Of a stretch of 64,000 nucleotides of DNA, positions 45,282-54,410 are shown piece after piece. Position 1 is the first letter of the stretch. Each line of letters begins with the position of its first letter. A program made the translations under genes and the position numbers. The stretch is from assembly GCA_008107755.1 (NCBI GenBank), contig VIRH01000102.1:1-64000 (forward strand), read 5' to 3'. The DNA comes from Rhodobacterales bacterium. Its GTDB lineage: Bacteria; Pseudomonadota; Alphaproteobacteria; Rhizobiales; Stappiaceae. Under the pieces are notes generated by a model, which did not search any database, was not told the origin of the DNA, and worked only from the letters and a program-made list of their open reading frames with translations.

Positions 45282-45536
45282 GTGAAACACATCGCCGTCA
45301 TTTGGATCATTCTGCTGGCCGCAATTGTGCCCGCCAAGGCCGCCTGTCTCTCTCAGGCGCAGGCCCGTCAGGTGGTGGCCAGCGGCCAGGCCGCCCCGCT
45401 CGGTGCCGTCGCCGGCCGGGCCGGTGGAGAGATCGTAAAGGCCCAGCTCTGTCAGCAGGGCGGAGGCTATGTCTATGTACTCTCGGTCCTGAAGGGTGGC
45501 AACGTGACAACTGTCACAGTCAACGCCAGCCGCTAG
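45282..45536 (+). CDS. feuN: Small periplasmic protein, FeuN-like
   Basis: An 84-residue protein with a signal peptide (HIAVIWIILLAAIVPAKAA) and a small PepSY-like mature domain: SQAQARQVVASGQAAPL, then a basic/aromatic strand (GGYVYVLSVLKGGNVTTVTV). It lies 71 bp upstream of a feuPQ-like pair. In Sinorhizobium meliloti, FeuN is a protein of this size and position that restrains the FeuQ sensor kinase. I chose GTG 45282; GTG 45258 is possible. The two Cys (ACLSQ and AQLCQQ) could form a disulfide. Confidence 0.7.
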   Translation: MKHIAVIWIILLAAIVPAKAACLSQAQARQVVASGQAAPLGAVAGRAGGEIVKAQLCQQGGGYVYVLSVLKGGNVTTVTVNASR

Positions 45537-45607
45537 CCTGTAGGGCGATATCCGGACTGCCCGCTTAGGGCCATCAGTTGCGAAATCAGTTCAAGAAGTA
45601 GAATTTC

Positions 45608-46276
45608 ATGCGCATCCTTGTTGTTGAAGACGATACCGATCTCAACCGTCAACTCGTCACGGCACTGGAAGAGGCCGGGTATGTGGTTGACAGTGCGAGT
45701 GACGGCGAGGACGGGCATTATCTTGGCGACACGGAACCTTATGACGCGGTGGTGCTGGATCTCGGCCTGCCGACGCTGGATGGCTTGTCCGTTCTCGAGA
45801 ACTGGCGCCGCGACGGCAGAACCATGCCGGTCCTGATCCTGACGGCCCGTGACCGCTGGTCTGACAAGGTTGCCGGCATCGACGCGGGTGCGGACGATTA
45901 TGTCGCAAAACCCTTCCACATGGAGGAAGTGCTTGCGCGGGTTCGCGCCCTGGTCAGGCGTGCCGCCGGCCATGCGTCCAACGAATTGACCTGCGGCCGG
46001 GTCCGTCTGGATCTGCGCGCAGGCCGCGCGACCGTCGACGGCTCTCCCATCAAGCTGACCTCGCATGAATATCGGCTCCTGTCCTACCTGCTGCATCATC
46101 AGGGCAAGGTGATCTCCCGAACCGAACTGACCGAGCATCTCTACGATCAGGATTTCGACCGCGATTCCAATACCGTCGAGGTCTTCGTCGGGCGGCTGCG
46201 CAAGAAGATCGGCTCGGACCTGATCGAAACGATCCGCGGGCTTGGCTACCGACTTGGAGAGGCCCGTGACGACTGA
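45608..46276 (+). CDS. feuP: Response regulator, FeuP-like (OmpR family)
   Basis: A 222-residue OmpR-family regulator. The receiver domain has acidic residues in VVEDDTD, the phospho-accepting Asp in VVLDLGLPTLDG (about 51) and Lys in VAKPFHMEE; the C-terminal winged helix has SHEYRLLSYLLHHQGKVISR. In rhizobia FeuP with FeuQ controls cyclic glucan export (ndvA) and hypo-osmotic adaptation. The stop overlaps the kinase gene start by 11 nt. Assignment rests on gene order (small periplasmic protein, regulator, kinase) and similarity. Confidence 0.87.
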   Translation: MRILVVEDDTDLNRQLVTALEEAGYVVDSASDGEDGHYLGDTEPYDAVVLDLGLPTLDGLSVLENWRRDGRTMPVLILTARDRWSDKVAGIDAGADDYVAKPFHMEEVLARVRALVRRAAGHASNELTCGRVRLDLRAGRATVDGSPIKLTSHEYRLLSYLLHHQGKVISRTELTEHLYDQDFDRDSNTVEVFVGRLRKKIGSDLIETIRGLGYRLGEARDD

Positions 46277-47702
46277 GGCAGCCAGCGTCACGCGGGAAGC
46301 TTCCGCACCCTTGAAGCGCCAGCGCTCACTGGCGAGCAGACTGGTGTTCGTCGCGGCGCTCTGGTCGACGATTGCCCTCGCGCTTGCCGGTGTCTTCCTC
46401 GTCAGCCTCTATCAGCGCGCCAGCGAACGCGCCTTCGACGCCCAGCTGGAAATTCACATCAAGGCTCTGATTGCCGAGATGCTCGATACGAGTCCCGCGG
46501 GAGATGGACCGACCGTCCAGCTCAGGACCACCGTGCGATCGCCCGAGTATCGAGGCGACCCGCGCTTTTCGCTGCCCTTGTCCGGCTGGTACTGGACCGT
46601 GCGCCGGGCAGACAGCAACACGATCCTTTTTGCCTCGGAGTCCCTTGTCGGCGATCCGCTCAACGTTCCGCCGATCGGCGAGAATGAGACCAAGGCAAGC
46701 TTCATCACCGGTCCGACGGGCGACGAGATCCGCGTCGTCCAGACACGCGTCACGATCGAGAATGTCTCCTACGTCATCGCGGTGGGCTGCGCCACGGCCG
46801 GCTTCTGGGCCGATATTGCGGAATTTGCCCGACTGGCGGCGATCACGCTTTGCATCGTCGGTCTGGGCCTGACCCTTGCGATCCTGCTTCAGGTGCGCGT
46901 CGGTCTTCGGCCCCTTGCGCGGCTGAGATCCTCTCTTTCCGCCGTTCGCATGGGCAAGGCGGAACAGATCGATGAAGCCCTGCCGAGCGAGCTCGTGCCG
47001 CTGGCGGTCGAACTCAACGCCCTGATCATCTCGAACCGGGAAATCGTCGAGCGGTCGCGAACCCATGTCGGCAACCTGGCGCACGGGCTCAAGACTCCCT
47101 TGTCGGTGATCGCAAACGAGGCAAGGTCAACGGGCGGTCCGCTGGCGGAAAAGATGTCGGAGCAGGCGGCCATCATGTCGACCCAGATCCAGCACCATCT
47201 TGAACGCGCCCGCATTGCCGCGCAGCGGCGCGTCATCGGCGTGTCCTGCGAAACCAGGCCGGTGCTGGAGCGTCTGATCCGGGCGATGGACAAGATCTAT
47301 CGGGACAAGAACATCGAACTCGTTTTCGAACAGGTGACGGATCTGCGCTTCCGCGGCGAAGGTCAGGACCTTGAGGAAATGACCGGCAACCTGATCGACA
47401 ATGCCTGCAAATGGGCTGCCGGACGGGTCAGGGTGACGGCTGCACCGCTGGAAGATCCGGGCTCGCACCGGGACATGTTCACGATCACGGTTGAAGATGA
47501 CGGGCCCGGCCTGACACCGGCGCAGCGATCCGAGGCCGTCAAGCGGGGCCGCCGCCTGGACGAAACAGTACCGGGAACCGGTCTTGGCCTGTCGATCGTG
47601 GCCGATCTGGCCGGACTTTACGGGGGAAGCTTCAAGCTCGATCAGTCCCGTTGGGGTGGACTGAAGGCAGATCTGACGCTTCCGGCGCTCGGGCAGGATT
47701 GA
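46266..47702 (+). CDS. feuQ: Sensor histidine kinase, FeuQ-like
   Basis: A 478-residue membrane kinase: first membrane helix at about 28-50, a periplasmic domain of about 125 residues, second membrane helix near 195-215, HAMP-like linker, then the H-box LAHGLKTPLSVIANEA with the phospho-accepting His, and the ATPase domain with N-box NLIDNACKWA, G1 VEDDGPGL and G2 GTGLGLSI. GTG 46266 follows GGAGAGGCCC and overlaps feuP. Likely partner of the response regulator, and possibly restrained by the upstream periplasmic protein. Confidence 0.87.
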   Translation: MTTEAASVTREASAPLKRQRSLASRLVFVAALWSTIALALAGVFLVSLYQRASERAFDAQLEIHIKALIAEMLDTSPAGDGPTVQLRTTVRSPEYRGDPRFSLPLSGWYWTVRRADSNTILFASESLVGDPLNVPPIGENETKASFITGPTGDEIRVVQTRVTIENVSYVIAVGCATAGFWADIAEFARLAAITLCIVGLGLTLAILLQVRVGLRPLARLRSSLSAVRMGKAEQIDEALPSELVPLAVELNALIISNREIVERSRTHVGNLAHGLKTPLSVIANEARSTGGPLAEKMSEQAAIMSTQIQHHLERARIAAQRRVIGVSCETRPVLERLIRAMDKIYRDKNIELVFEQVTDLRFRGEGQDLEEMTGNLIDNACKWAAGRVRVTAAPLEDPGSHRDMFTITVEDDGPGLTPAQRSEAVKRGRRLDETVPGTGLGLSIVADLAGLYGGSFKLDQSRWGGLKADLTLPALGQD

Positions 47703-47880
47703 CCAGTGGTTTTCCCATCTGACAGGTCGCCGTAACCTTTCCCTTTACGTTATGTGATGGGATGGTCTTCACATCGCCGGGCAATTGCGCGATTGTGGCC
47801 AAGTTCGGCCACAAACTGGCAATAAACCTGATTCGCCTTCCGGTTTTCCGGTATCCGTGTTCTTCCTGGAGCTTCCAAGC

Positions 47881-48318
47881 ATGCTTCTTCGCAGTGGTTC
47901 ATGTCTTGCCTTTGCCGTGGTTCTGGCCGGGTGTTCCATGACATCAGGCTCGACCGAGAGCAGCGGATGGGGATCTTTCTTCGGCGATCCCAAGGGCACA
48001 GCCACCGGCTCGCAGGCCAAGGCAGCATATTCCGTACTCGTCAATAACGAGCTGGGCGATGCGCTGGAGCCATCCGATCGCCGCGCCGCTGAGCAGGCCC
48101 AAAACAGCGCTCTGAGGGCGCGAGGGCTTGGTGCCACCGTTGCCTGGCAGAACGACAAGACCGGCCGAAGCGGCCAGGTTCGACCCGGCCCGGTCTATTT
48201 CGTCAACGAGACGAGCTGCCGGGAGTTCATTCACGAAATGGTCCTGCACGGCCGCGCGCTGCAGGCGCGTGGCACCGCGTGCGAGACGGAAGCTGGCGAC
48301 TGGCAGGTCATCGGCTAG
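47881..48318 (+). CDS. Lipoprotein with surface-antigen (17 kDa antigen-like) domain
   Basis: A 145-residue lipoprotein: signal peptide LLRSGSCLAFAVVLAGC with lipobox LAGC (Cys at about 18). The mature part has the surface-antigen pattern seen downstream in Rhizobiales: a helix ALEPSDRRAAEQAQNSAL followed by strands ending CREFIHEMVLHGRALQARGT and CETEAGDW. Probably outer-membrane associated. Its role is unknown. ATG 47881 is chosen because it begins the signal peptide. Confidence 0.72.
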   Translation: MLLRSGSCLAFAVVLAGCSMTSGSTESSGWGSFFGDPKGTATGSQAKAAYSVLVNNELGDALEPSDRRAAEQAQNSALRARGLGATVAWQNDKTGRSGQVRPGPVYFVNETSCREFIHEMVLHGRALQARGTACETEAGDWQVIG

Positions 48319-48563
48319 GCCTGGCAGCACAGTCCGGTAAATTTCTGACGACACTGCTTGCCTGGCCGACAGGCATCGTGGCATTACCCGGAGCGCGTTT
48401 CAGGGGTGTCGTTCTTCCAGATGTCGTCGAATGACACACAATTGCACCGGGCGTGCAGAAAACGACGCGAAGCCCTTAAAATCGCTACGTTCTCCTTCAA
48501 CACTTGTTTAAGCCTTATTCCATTAAGATAGGTCGGACTGAGATCCCAATGTTGACACATTGA

Positions 48564-50042
48564 ATGACCTATTCGGACCAGCTTGAATCAAAAATAAAGA
48601 CCTACCTAAGTAGTCTCAGCCCCAAGGCTGTCGAGGCTCTGGTCCGGAATCTGGAAAAGGCAACCGGTGCAAAGGATGCCGATCCCCACCTCAACCTTGT
48701 CCTGACGACAGCTGCGACCCTGCTTCGCCAGCCAATGCTGACGGGCGCCGATCTGCCTGGCGGTGCGCAGCGCAGGGCACAGGTCCAGCGCATGTTCTTC
48801 TCGCCGCTGGAACTTTTTCTGATCAACGAAACCCTGCCCAACCGCCAGGAAGGCCGTGTCCATCGGGCCATGCTGGAAAAGGTGTGGGGGTGGCTTGGAC
48901 GTGACATCATGCCAGCCGATGTGCGCATGGTGCTCGACCAGGCGGGAAATCCGGCCGTCAGCGCCGAACGTGTCGCAGCGCTGGTGCAGGCTTTGCGCAG
49001 CCGGTCCGTTGATGCTGTCGGCGAGACCCTGCTCAAGAGCAGAAGTTCCGAAAAGGTCCGCCGCCAGGTCGCCATCGAGATGGGCGGCGAACGCGGCATT
49101 TCCGAGCTTGCCGACATCCAGAAGATCTTTGCCGCCGAACGTTGGCTGGTTCCGTTTCTGGACAATCTTCCAGACCGTGTGAACGAGCGGCGCCTCAAGA
49201 TGGACCTGGACGTCTTGCGTATGGTCGACAAATGCGCCGACCGTTTTCCCGACCATGTCTCCGTGGTTGCGGCTGCCCTGATGGGGCGGACCGAGGCTCC
49301 CGCGGCTCTTTGCACCTTTGCGGGCCGGTTGGCGGGCGACGACGATCCCAAGGTGATCGCCGGGTCCCAGTTCGCTCCCTTTGTCGATATCGTGATGAGT
49401 GAGGCCGAACGCCTGCAGGTTCTCGCGATGGATCATCGCAGGCACAACCCGGATCCGGTGGCGTTCTCGCAGGCGCTTGCCGAATATCATACGCTCGTGC
49501 GCGGCGTGGAACGTGACATGGACCTGTCGGTTGCCGGCAAGTGGCGCGACCGCCTGGCCGATACCAAACGGACGATTTCTCACGAGGTGACGCGGGAACT
49601 CAACAATGCCCATGGTGCGATCCGCCGCGCGCTTCAGGTTCCAAAGCATGATGCCAGCGGCAAGCTGATCACCGACCAGTCAGCTGTCGACGATGCGGTG
49701 CGCACGCTTTGCGTTGTCAACATGGTCCGCAAGGCTTCGGAGACATTCGCGGTCAACGAGGTCGGCAAACGCACCCGGCAGGCGGTGGAACAGACTCTTG
49801 AGATCGTCAGCCGATCACTGATTTCCGATATCGGCAAGGCGAAAGGCCCCGAGCTTGAAGCGCGAATGGCTGCGGCCGACGTCGCGATCACGCTGTCCGA
49901 AATCTATTTCGGGCCGGAGTATGCCGCGCAGCTTCGGCGCAGCCGCCAGTCGGCGGTCATGAAGGCGAAGACCAAGAACGGCCTCATGGCGGGCAGGGAG
50001 CGCAAGCTCATCGCCAGCGTCGTCGCGGGCAGTTCCGCATAG
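48564..50042 (+). CDS. Conserved protein of unknown function (492 residues, helical)
   Basis: A soluble, apparently all-helical protein with no signal peptide or membrane segment and no family recognised. The middle has a basic, phosphorylation-like or nucleic-acid-binding flavour (LVQALRSRSVDAV, VRRQVAIEMGGERG). The C terminus is strongly basic (RRSRQSAVMKAKTKNG). ATG 48564 lies within TGAATG directly after a four-codon mini-frame (48549-48563), with no clear ribosome binding site. It stands between the lipoprotein and ccmI, on the same strand. Confidence 0.7.
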   Translation: MTYSDQLESKIKTYLSSLSPKAVEALVRNLEKATGAKDADPHLNLVLTTAATLLRQPMLTGADLPGGAQRRAQVQRMFFSPLELFLINETLPNRQEGRVHRAMLEKVWGWLGRDIMPADVRMVLDQAGNPAVSAERVAALVQALRSRSVDAVGETLLKSRSSEKVRRQVAIEMGGERGISELADIQKIFAAERWLVPFLDNLPDRVNERRLKMDLDVLRMVDKCADRFPDHVSVVAAALMGRTEAPAALCTFAGRLAGDDDPKVIAGSQFAPFVDIVMSEAERLQVLAMDHRRHNPDPVAFSQALAEYHTLVRGVERDMDLSVAGKWRDRLADTKRTISHEVTRELNNAHGAIRRALQVPKHDASGKLITDQSAVDDAVRTLCVVNMVRKASETFAVNEVGKRTRQAVEQTLEIVSRSLISDIGKAKGPELEARMAAADVAITLSEIYFGPEYAAQLRRSRQSAVMKAKTKNGLMAGRERKLIASVVAGSSA

Positions 50043-50160
50043 GTCTGAATTCTCTGAATTCCCCCACGGTTTCAGGCATCGGTGTGTTGTGACCACCGCG
50101 ACCCCCCGCCACATCCAAGCGATCTTGCTTTTGCCGCCATTCGACGCTCTATAGTGCGCC

Positions 50161-51294
50161 ATGTTGTTTTGGATTCTGATCGCTTTCCTGACCGGCGCGG
50201 CAGCGCTGACGGTGCTTGTTCCTGCTTCTCGTGCGCGTAAGGCACGAGAACGCGAGGTCATGAGTGCCGATGAGGCCGTTTACCGGGAACAATTGAGCGC
50301 GATCGATAGCGAACTGGACCGTGGGCTGATTGATGCGGAAGCCGCCAAAGCGGCGCGTACCGAAGTCGGGCGACGGCTGCTGGCTGCCCATGACAGGCAG
50401 GGCAGCGCGGCTGAAGCCGAAGTGGGCCAGGGGCGCGTGAAGTTCGTTCAGGCCATTGCCGTTGTCGCGCTTCCGCTTCTGGCGGTGGGGATCTACCTTG
50501 TCCTCGGTTCCCCGGATTTACCCGACGCGCCGCTTGCCGCGCGCATGAACGCGCCGGCTGACGAACAGTCAGTCGATGTGCTGGTCGCCCGCGTCGAACG
50601 GCACTTGTCGGAAAACCCGCAAGACGGTCAGGGATGGGCGGTCGTCGCCCCGGTTTATCTTTCGCTCGAAAGGCCTCAGGATGCGGCGGCAGCTTATGCC
50701 AATGCCATCCGTTTGCTGGGGCCGAGAGCTGACTGGTACGCGGATATGGGCGAAGCGCTGACAGTGTCCGAGCGCGGACTGGTAACAGCCGCGGCGCAGG
50801 GCGCTTTCGAAAAGGCACTCGATCTCGATGCCGACGCAGTCAAGCCGCGGTTTTTCCTAGCGATCGCGCTGGCTCAGGAAGGCAAGACCGGCGAAGCCAT
50901 CGCGGCTTGGAACAGGCTTCTCGAAGGGGCGGACGAGAATGCCGCCTGGGTCCAGGCGGCCCGCCGTCAGCTTGCGGAACTTGAGACGCCGCGCGCTGCA
51001 AGCCAGGCGCAACCGGGCCCGACGCGGGACCAGGTCGAGGCATCACAGGAAATGAGCCCGGAAGACCGGCAGGCGATGATTTCCGACATGGTCGGCCGCC
51101 TTGCCGACAGGCTGGCCTCCGACGGCGGCACGGCAATGGAGTGGACACGGCTGATCCGTGCCTACATGGTAATGGGTGACAGGGAAAAAGCCGAAAACGC
51201 CCTGGTTGAGGCCATGGACGAATATGCCGACAAGCCCGGGGATTTGTCCCTGATCAAGGACGCGGCAAACGAACTCGGCTTATCAGGATCCTGA
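50161..51294 (+). CDS. ccmI: Cytochrome c biogenesis protein CcmI
   Basis: A 377-residue inner-membrane protein that delivers apocytochrome c to the haem lyase complex CcmF/CcmH. Two N-terminal membrane helices (about 1-20 and 100-118) flank a cytoplasmic leucine-zipper-like segment, and a TPR-rich periplasmic domain follows (for example AAAAYANAIRLLGPRADWYA and ALDLDADAVKPRFFLAIA). First gene of ccmI-ccmE-ccmF-ccmH. The ATG at 50161 has no strong ribosome binding site but is the only early start. Confidence 0.9.
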   Translation: MLFWILIAFLTGAAALTVLVPASRARKAREREVMSADEAVYREQLSAIDSELDRGLIDAEAAKAARTEVGRRLLAAHDRQGSAAEAEVGQGRVKFVQAIAVVALPLLAVGIYLVLGSPDLPDAPLAARMNAPADEQSVDVLVARVERHLSENPQDGQGWAVVAPVYLSLERPQDAAAAYANAIRLLGPRADWYADMGEALTVSERGLVTAAAQGAFEKALDLDADAVKPRFFLAIALAQEGKTGEAIAAWNRLLEGADENAAWVQAARRQLAELETPRAASQAQPGPTRDQVEASQEMSPEDRQAMISDMVGRLADRLASDGGTAMEWTRLIRAYMVMGDREKAENALVEAMDEYADKPGDLSLIKDAANELGLSGS

Positions 51295-51358
51295 TTGCAA
51301 GTCGGCCGGCATGCGTTGGGGGACGCAAGGGCCGCAAATCAGTTGGACGGGAAGGTAG

Positions 51359-51808
51359 ATGACTCGCAAACAAAGAAGGCTGACGCTGATCGGAACAGCC
51401 GGCGTGGTTCTGGCGGTAGCGCTCTCGCTCATTCTGGTGGTTCTCAGGGATAATCTGGTCTTTTTCCAGAGCCCGACCGAAATCACCGAAAAGGCCATTC
51501 CTCCGGGGCAGCGCATTCGCCTCGGCGGTCTGGTGGAAGAAGGGTCGGTGATCTGGACCGACAATGCCGAGGTCAGCTTCAAGGTGACTGACACGGCCAA
51601 CACGGTTGCCGTGACCTACAAGGGCATCCTGCCGGACCTGTTTCGCGAGGGGCAGGGCGTGGTGACCGAGGGCGTGATTGGCCCGAACGGGGTCTTTGTG
51701 GCCGACAGCGTGCTGGCAAAGCACGATGAGAATTATATGCCGAAGGAGGTGGCCGAAGCGCTGAAGGCGCAGGGTCATTGGCAGGGAGAGAACGCGGCTG
51801 CGAACTGA
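51359..51808 (+). CDS. ccmE: Haem chaperone CcmE
   Basis: A 149-residue periplasmic haem carrier anchored by one N-terminal membrane helix (about 10-30). The His that binds haem covalently is in [11 protein letters not shown] at about 122-132, with the neighbouring Tyr that ligates iron. It receives haem from CcmABCD and passes it to CcmF. ATG 51359 follows GGGAAGGTAG. It lies 64 bp after ccmI. Confidence 0.95.
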   Translation: MTRKQRRLTLIGTAGVVLAVALSLILVVLRDNLVFFQSPTEITEKAIPPGQRIRLGGLVEEGSVIWTDNAEVSFKVTDTANTVAVTYKGILPDLFREGQGVVTEGVIGPNGVFVADSVLAKHDENYMPKEVAEALKAQGHWQGENAAAN

Positions 51809-51841
51809 CGGCGGCGGCGAGAGACGGGACGCGAAAGAACA

Positions 51842-53830
51842 ATGCTAGTCGAATTCGGACATTTCGCCCTGGTGCTGGCCTTTGCGCTGACACTCGTGCA
51901 GTGCTTCGTTCCGCTGTGGGGCGGGCTCACCTCTGACGAGAGGCTGATGGCGGTCGCGCCGCCCGTGTCCGTCCTGACCTTCGTCCTCGTGCTTCTGTCC
52001 TTCGCAGTTCTGACCGCGGCCTATCTCAATTCGGACTTCTCCGTTCTCAACGTCATCGAGAACTCGCATTCCGCCAAGCCGCTTCTCTACAAGTTCACCG
52101 GTGTCTGGGGCAATCACGAAGGATCGATGCTCCTCTGGGTGCTCATCCTGGTCTTCTTCGGCGCCCTGGTTGGCCTGTTCGGGGGCAATCTTCCCAAGGA
52201 CCTGAGGGCGGTCACGCTGTCGGTTCAGGGCTGGGTGTCGGCAGGTTTCCTGCTGTTCCTGCTGGCCACCTCGAACCCGTTTGCCCGCGTGACCAATCCG
52301 CCCCTGGAAGGCGGCGACCTCAACCCGATCCTTCAGGATATCGGGCTGGCCATCCACCCGCCGCTTCTCTACGTGGGCTATGTCGGTTTCTCCATCACCT
52401 TTTCCTTTGCCATTGCGGCGCTGATCCTCGGCCGGCTGGATGCGGCCTGGGCCCGCTGGGTGCGTCCCTGGACGCTGCTGGCCTGGTGTTTCCTGACGCT
52501 CGGCATCGCGATGGGCTCCTACTGGGCCTACTATGAGCTTGGCTGGGGTGGCTGGTGGTTCTGGGATCCGGTCGAAAATGCCAGCTTCATGCCCTGGCTT
52601 GCCGGAACCGCGCTTCTGCATTCGGCGATCGTCATGGAAAAGCGGGAGGCGCTGAAGGTCTGGACCGTGCTCCTGGCGATCTTCACCTTCTCCCTGTCGT
52701 TGCTCGGCACCTTCCTGGTTCGTTCCGGCGTTCTGACCTCCGTTCACGCCTTTGCAACGGATCCGGCGCGCGGTGTGTTCATCCTCGCGCTTCTGTGCTT
52801 CTTCATCGGCGGGTCGCTGACGCTCTACGCATGGCGTGCGCCGATGCTGAAGCAGGGCGGCCTGTTTGCGCCGATCAGCCGGGAAGGCGGGCTGGTCCTC
52901 AACAACCTGTTCCTGACGGCTGCCTGCGCCGCTGTCTTCGTCGGCACGCTCTATCCGCTGGTTCTCGATGCGACGACCGGCGAGAAGATCTCTGTCGGGG
53001 CACCGTTTTTCAACCTTACGTTCGGCCCGCTGATGGTGCCGTTGCTCCTTGCAGTTCCGTTCGGTCCTGTCCTGTCCTGGAAACGCGGCGATCTGCTGGC
53101 AGCGCTCCAGCGGCTTTATGCGGCGCTCGGTCTGGCTATCGTCATGGTCATCTTCACATTCTGGCTCTGGGGCATGCAAAAGGTACTGGCACCGCTCGGC
53201 GTCGGTCTCGCCGTCTGGGTCATGGCCGGAGCCATTTCGGAAATCATCACACGCGTCAGGGTCTTCGATGTCGGAGTGAAACGGGGCTTTGCGCGCCTGA
53301 CCGGGCTTCCGGGCTCGGCATGGGGAACCGCCCTTGCTCATTTCGGCATCGGCCTGACGGTTCTTGGCATCGTGACCGCCTCCGCTTTCCAGGAGGAGCG
53401 GGTACAGACGATGCGGCCGGGCGATACCATCAGCCTGGTCGGATACGATGTGACGTTCGACGGGGCAGCGCCCAGGCGGGGCCCGAACTATACCGAGGAA
53501 GTCGGGCATTTCACCATCCGGCAGGGCGGGACAATCGTGACCGAACTCGACCCGTCAAAGCGTGTCTACACCGCGCGCCAGATGCCGACGACGGAAGCAG
53601 CGATCCATACAACCGGGTTCTCGCAGCTCTATCTCTCGCTGGGTGAGTCACGCGGAGACGGTGCCGTCGATGTCAGGGTCTATTTCAAGCCGTTGATCAC
53701 GCTCATCTGGATCGGCTGCATCATCATGTCCATAGGCGCGGTCTGCTCCATGGCAGACAGACGCCTGCGCATCGGTGCACCCAAGCCGGCGGCCAAAAGC
53801 AAGGCGGCTGGCGCCTTGCCGGCGGAGTAG
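51842..53830 (+). CDS. ccmF: Haem lyase subunit CcmF
   Basis: A 662-residue protein with about 15 membrane helices. The tryptophan-rich WWD motif [20 protein letters not shown] is near residues 235-255, with the conserved His residues in neighbouring helices ([14 protein letters not shown]). It attaches haem to apocytochrome c with CcmH and CcmI. The family length is about 650. Its stop is 4 nt before ccmH, so translation is coupled. Confidence 0.95.
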   Translation: MLVEFGHFALVLAFALTLVQCFVPLWGGLTSDERLMAVAPPVSVLTFVLVLLSFAVLTAAYLNSDFSVLNVIENSHSAKPLLYKFTGVWGNHEGSMLLWVLILVFFGALVGLFGGNLPKDLRAVTLSVQGWVSAGFLLFLLATSNPFARVTNPPLEGGDLNPILQDIGLAIHPPLLYVGYVGFSITFSFAIAALILGRLDAAWARWVRPWTLLAWCFLTLGIAMGSYWAYYELGWGGWWFWDPVENASFMPWLAGTALLHSAIVMEKREALKVWTVLLAIFTFSLSLLGTFLVRSGVLTSVHAFATDPARGVFILALLCFFIGGSLTLYAWRAPMLKQGGLFAPISREGGLVLNNLFLTAACAAVFVGTLYPLVLDATTGEKISVGAPFFNLTFGPLMVPLLLAVPFGPVLSWKRGDLLAALQRLYAALGLAIVMVIFTFWLWGMQKVLAPLGVGLAVWVMAGAISEIITRVRVFDVGVKRGFARLTGLPGSAWGTALAHFGIGLTVLGIVTASAFQEERVQTMRPGDTISLVGYDVTFDGAAPRRGPNYTEEVGHFTIRQGGTIVTELDPSKRVYTARQMPTTEAAIHTTGFSQLYLSLGESRGDGAVDVRVYFKPLITLIWIGCIIMSIGAVCSMADRRLRIGAPKPAAKSKAAGALPAE

Positions 53831-53834
53831 AGCG

Positions 53835-54320
53835 ATGATACGCAAGATACTCTCTCGTTTCATCGTGCTCTTTCTCGTTGCCCTGACGCCTGCGCTTGCG
53901 GTCACGCCCGACGAGATCCTGGACGATCCGGCGCTGGAGGCACGGGCCCGAGCCCTGTCGGCCGAGCTGCGCTGCATGGTTTGCCAGAACCAGTCCATCG
54001 ACGACAGCAATGCCCCGCTCGCCAAGGACCTGCGCGTTCTCGTGCGCGAACGGCTCGTGGCCGGAGATAGCAACGAGGAGGTCATCGACTATCTCGTGTC
54101 TCGCTACGGCGAGTTCGTTTTGCTGAAGCCGCGCTTTGCCTGGCACAATGCCTTTCTCTGGGCGGCCGGGCCGCTGGCGCTGCTGGGTGGACTGATTGCG
54201 ATCGGTCTTGCCATTCGCAAACGCTCTGCCGGTCGCAGGGACACGGTCGTTACGGGGGCCCCGGGCCTGACGCAGGATGAGGAAAAACGCCTCAAGGCGC
54301 TTCTGGACCAGTCTGATTGA
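53835..54320 (+). CDS. ccmH: Cytochrome c maturation thiol-reductase subunit CcmH
   Basis: A 161-residue periplasmic-domain protein with signal peptide (about 1-22), the redox motif [16 protein letters not shown] (LRCxxC) that reduces the apocytochrome c thiols, and one C-terminal membrane helix (about 105-127). Shorter than the fused E. coli CcmH because the TPR part is in CcmI. It ends the ccmIEFH operon; ccmABCDG are not in this window. Confidence 0.94.
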   Translation: MIRKILSRFIVLFLVALTPALAVTPDEILDDPALEARARALSAELRCMVCQNQSIDDSNAPLAKDLRVLVRERLVAGDSNEEVIDYLVSRYGEFVLLKPRFAWHNAFLWAAGPLALLGGLIAIGLAIRKRSAGRRDTVVTGAPGLTQDEEKRLKALLDQSD

Positions 54321-54410
54321 CAGCTGCACACGCGGTTCGCACCGTGCCGTGACTTGCATGCCCGTCAATCATGCATATGTCCCTGTCAGGAGACTGGCCG
54401 GAGGAAAGAC

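Noticed and set aside
51845..53509. 554-codon minus-strand frame opposite ccmF
   Set aside because: Shadow of ccmF, which has the full WWD signature and operon context.
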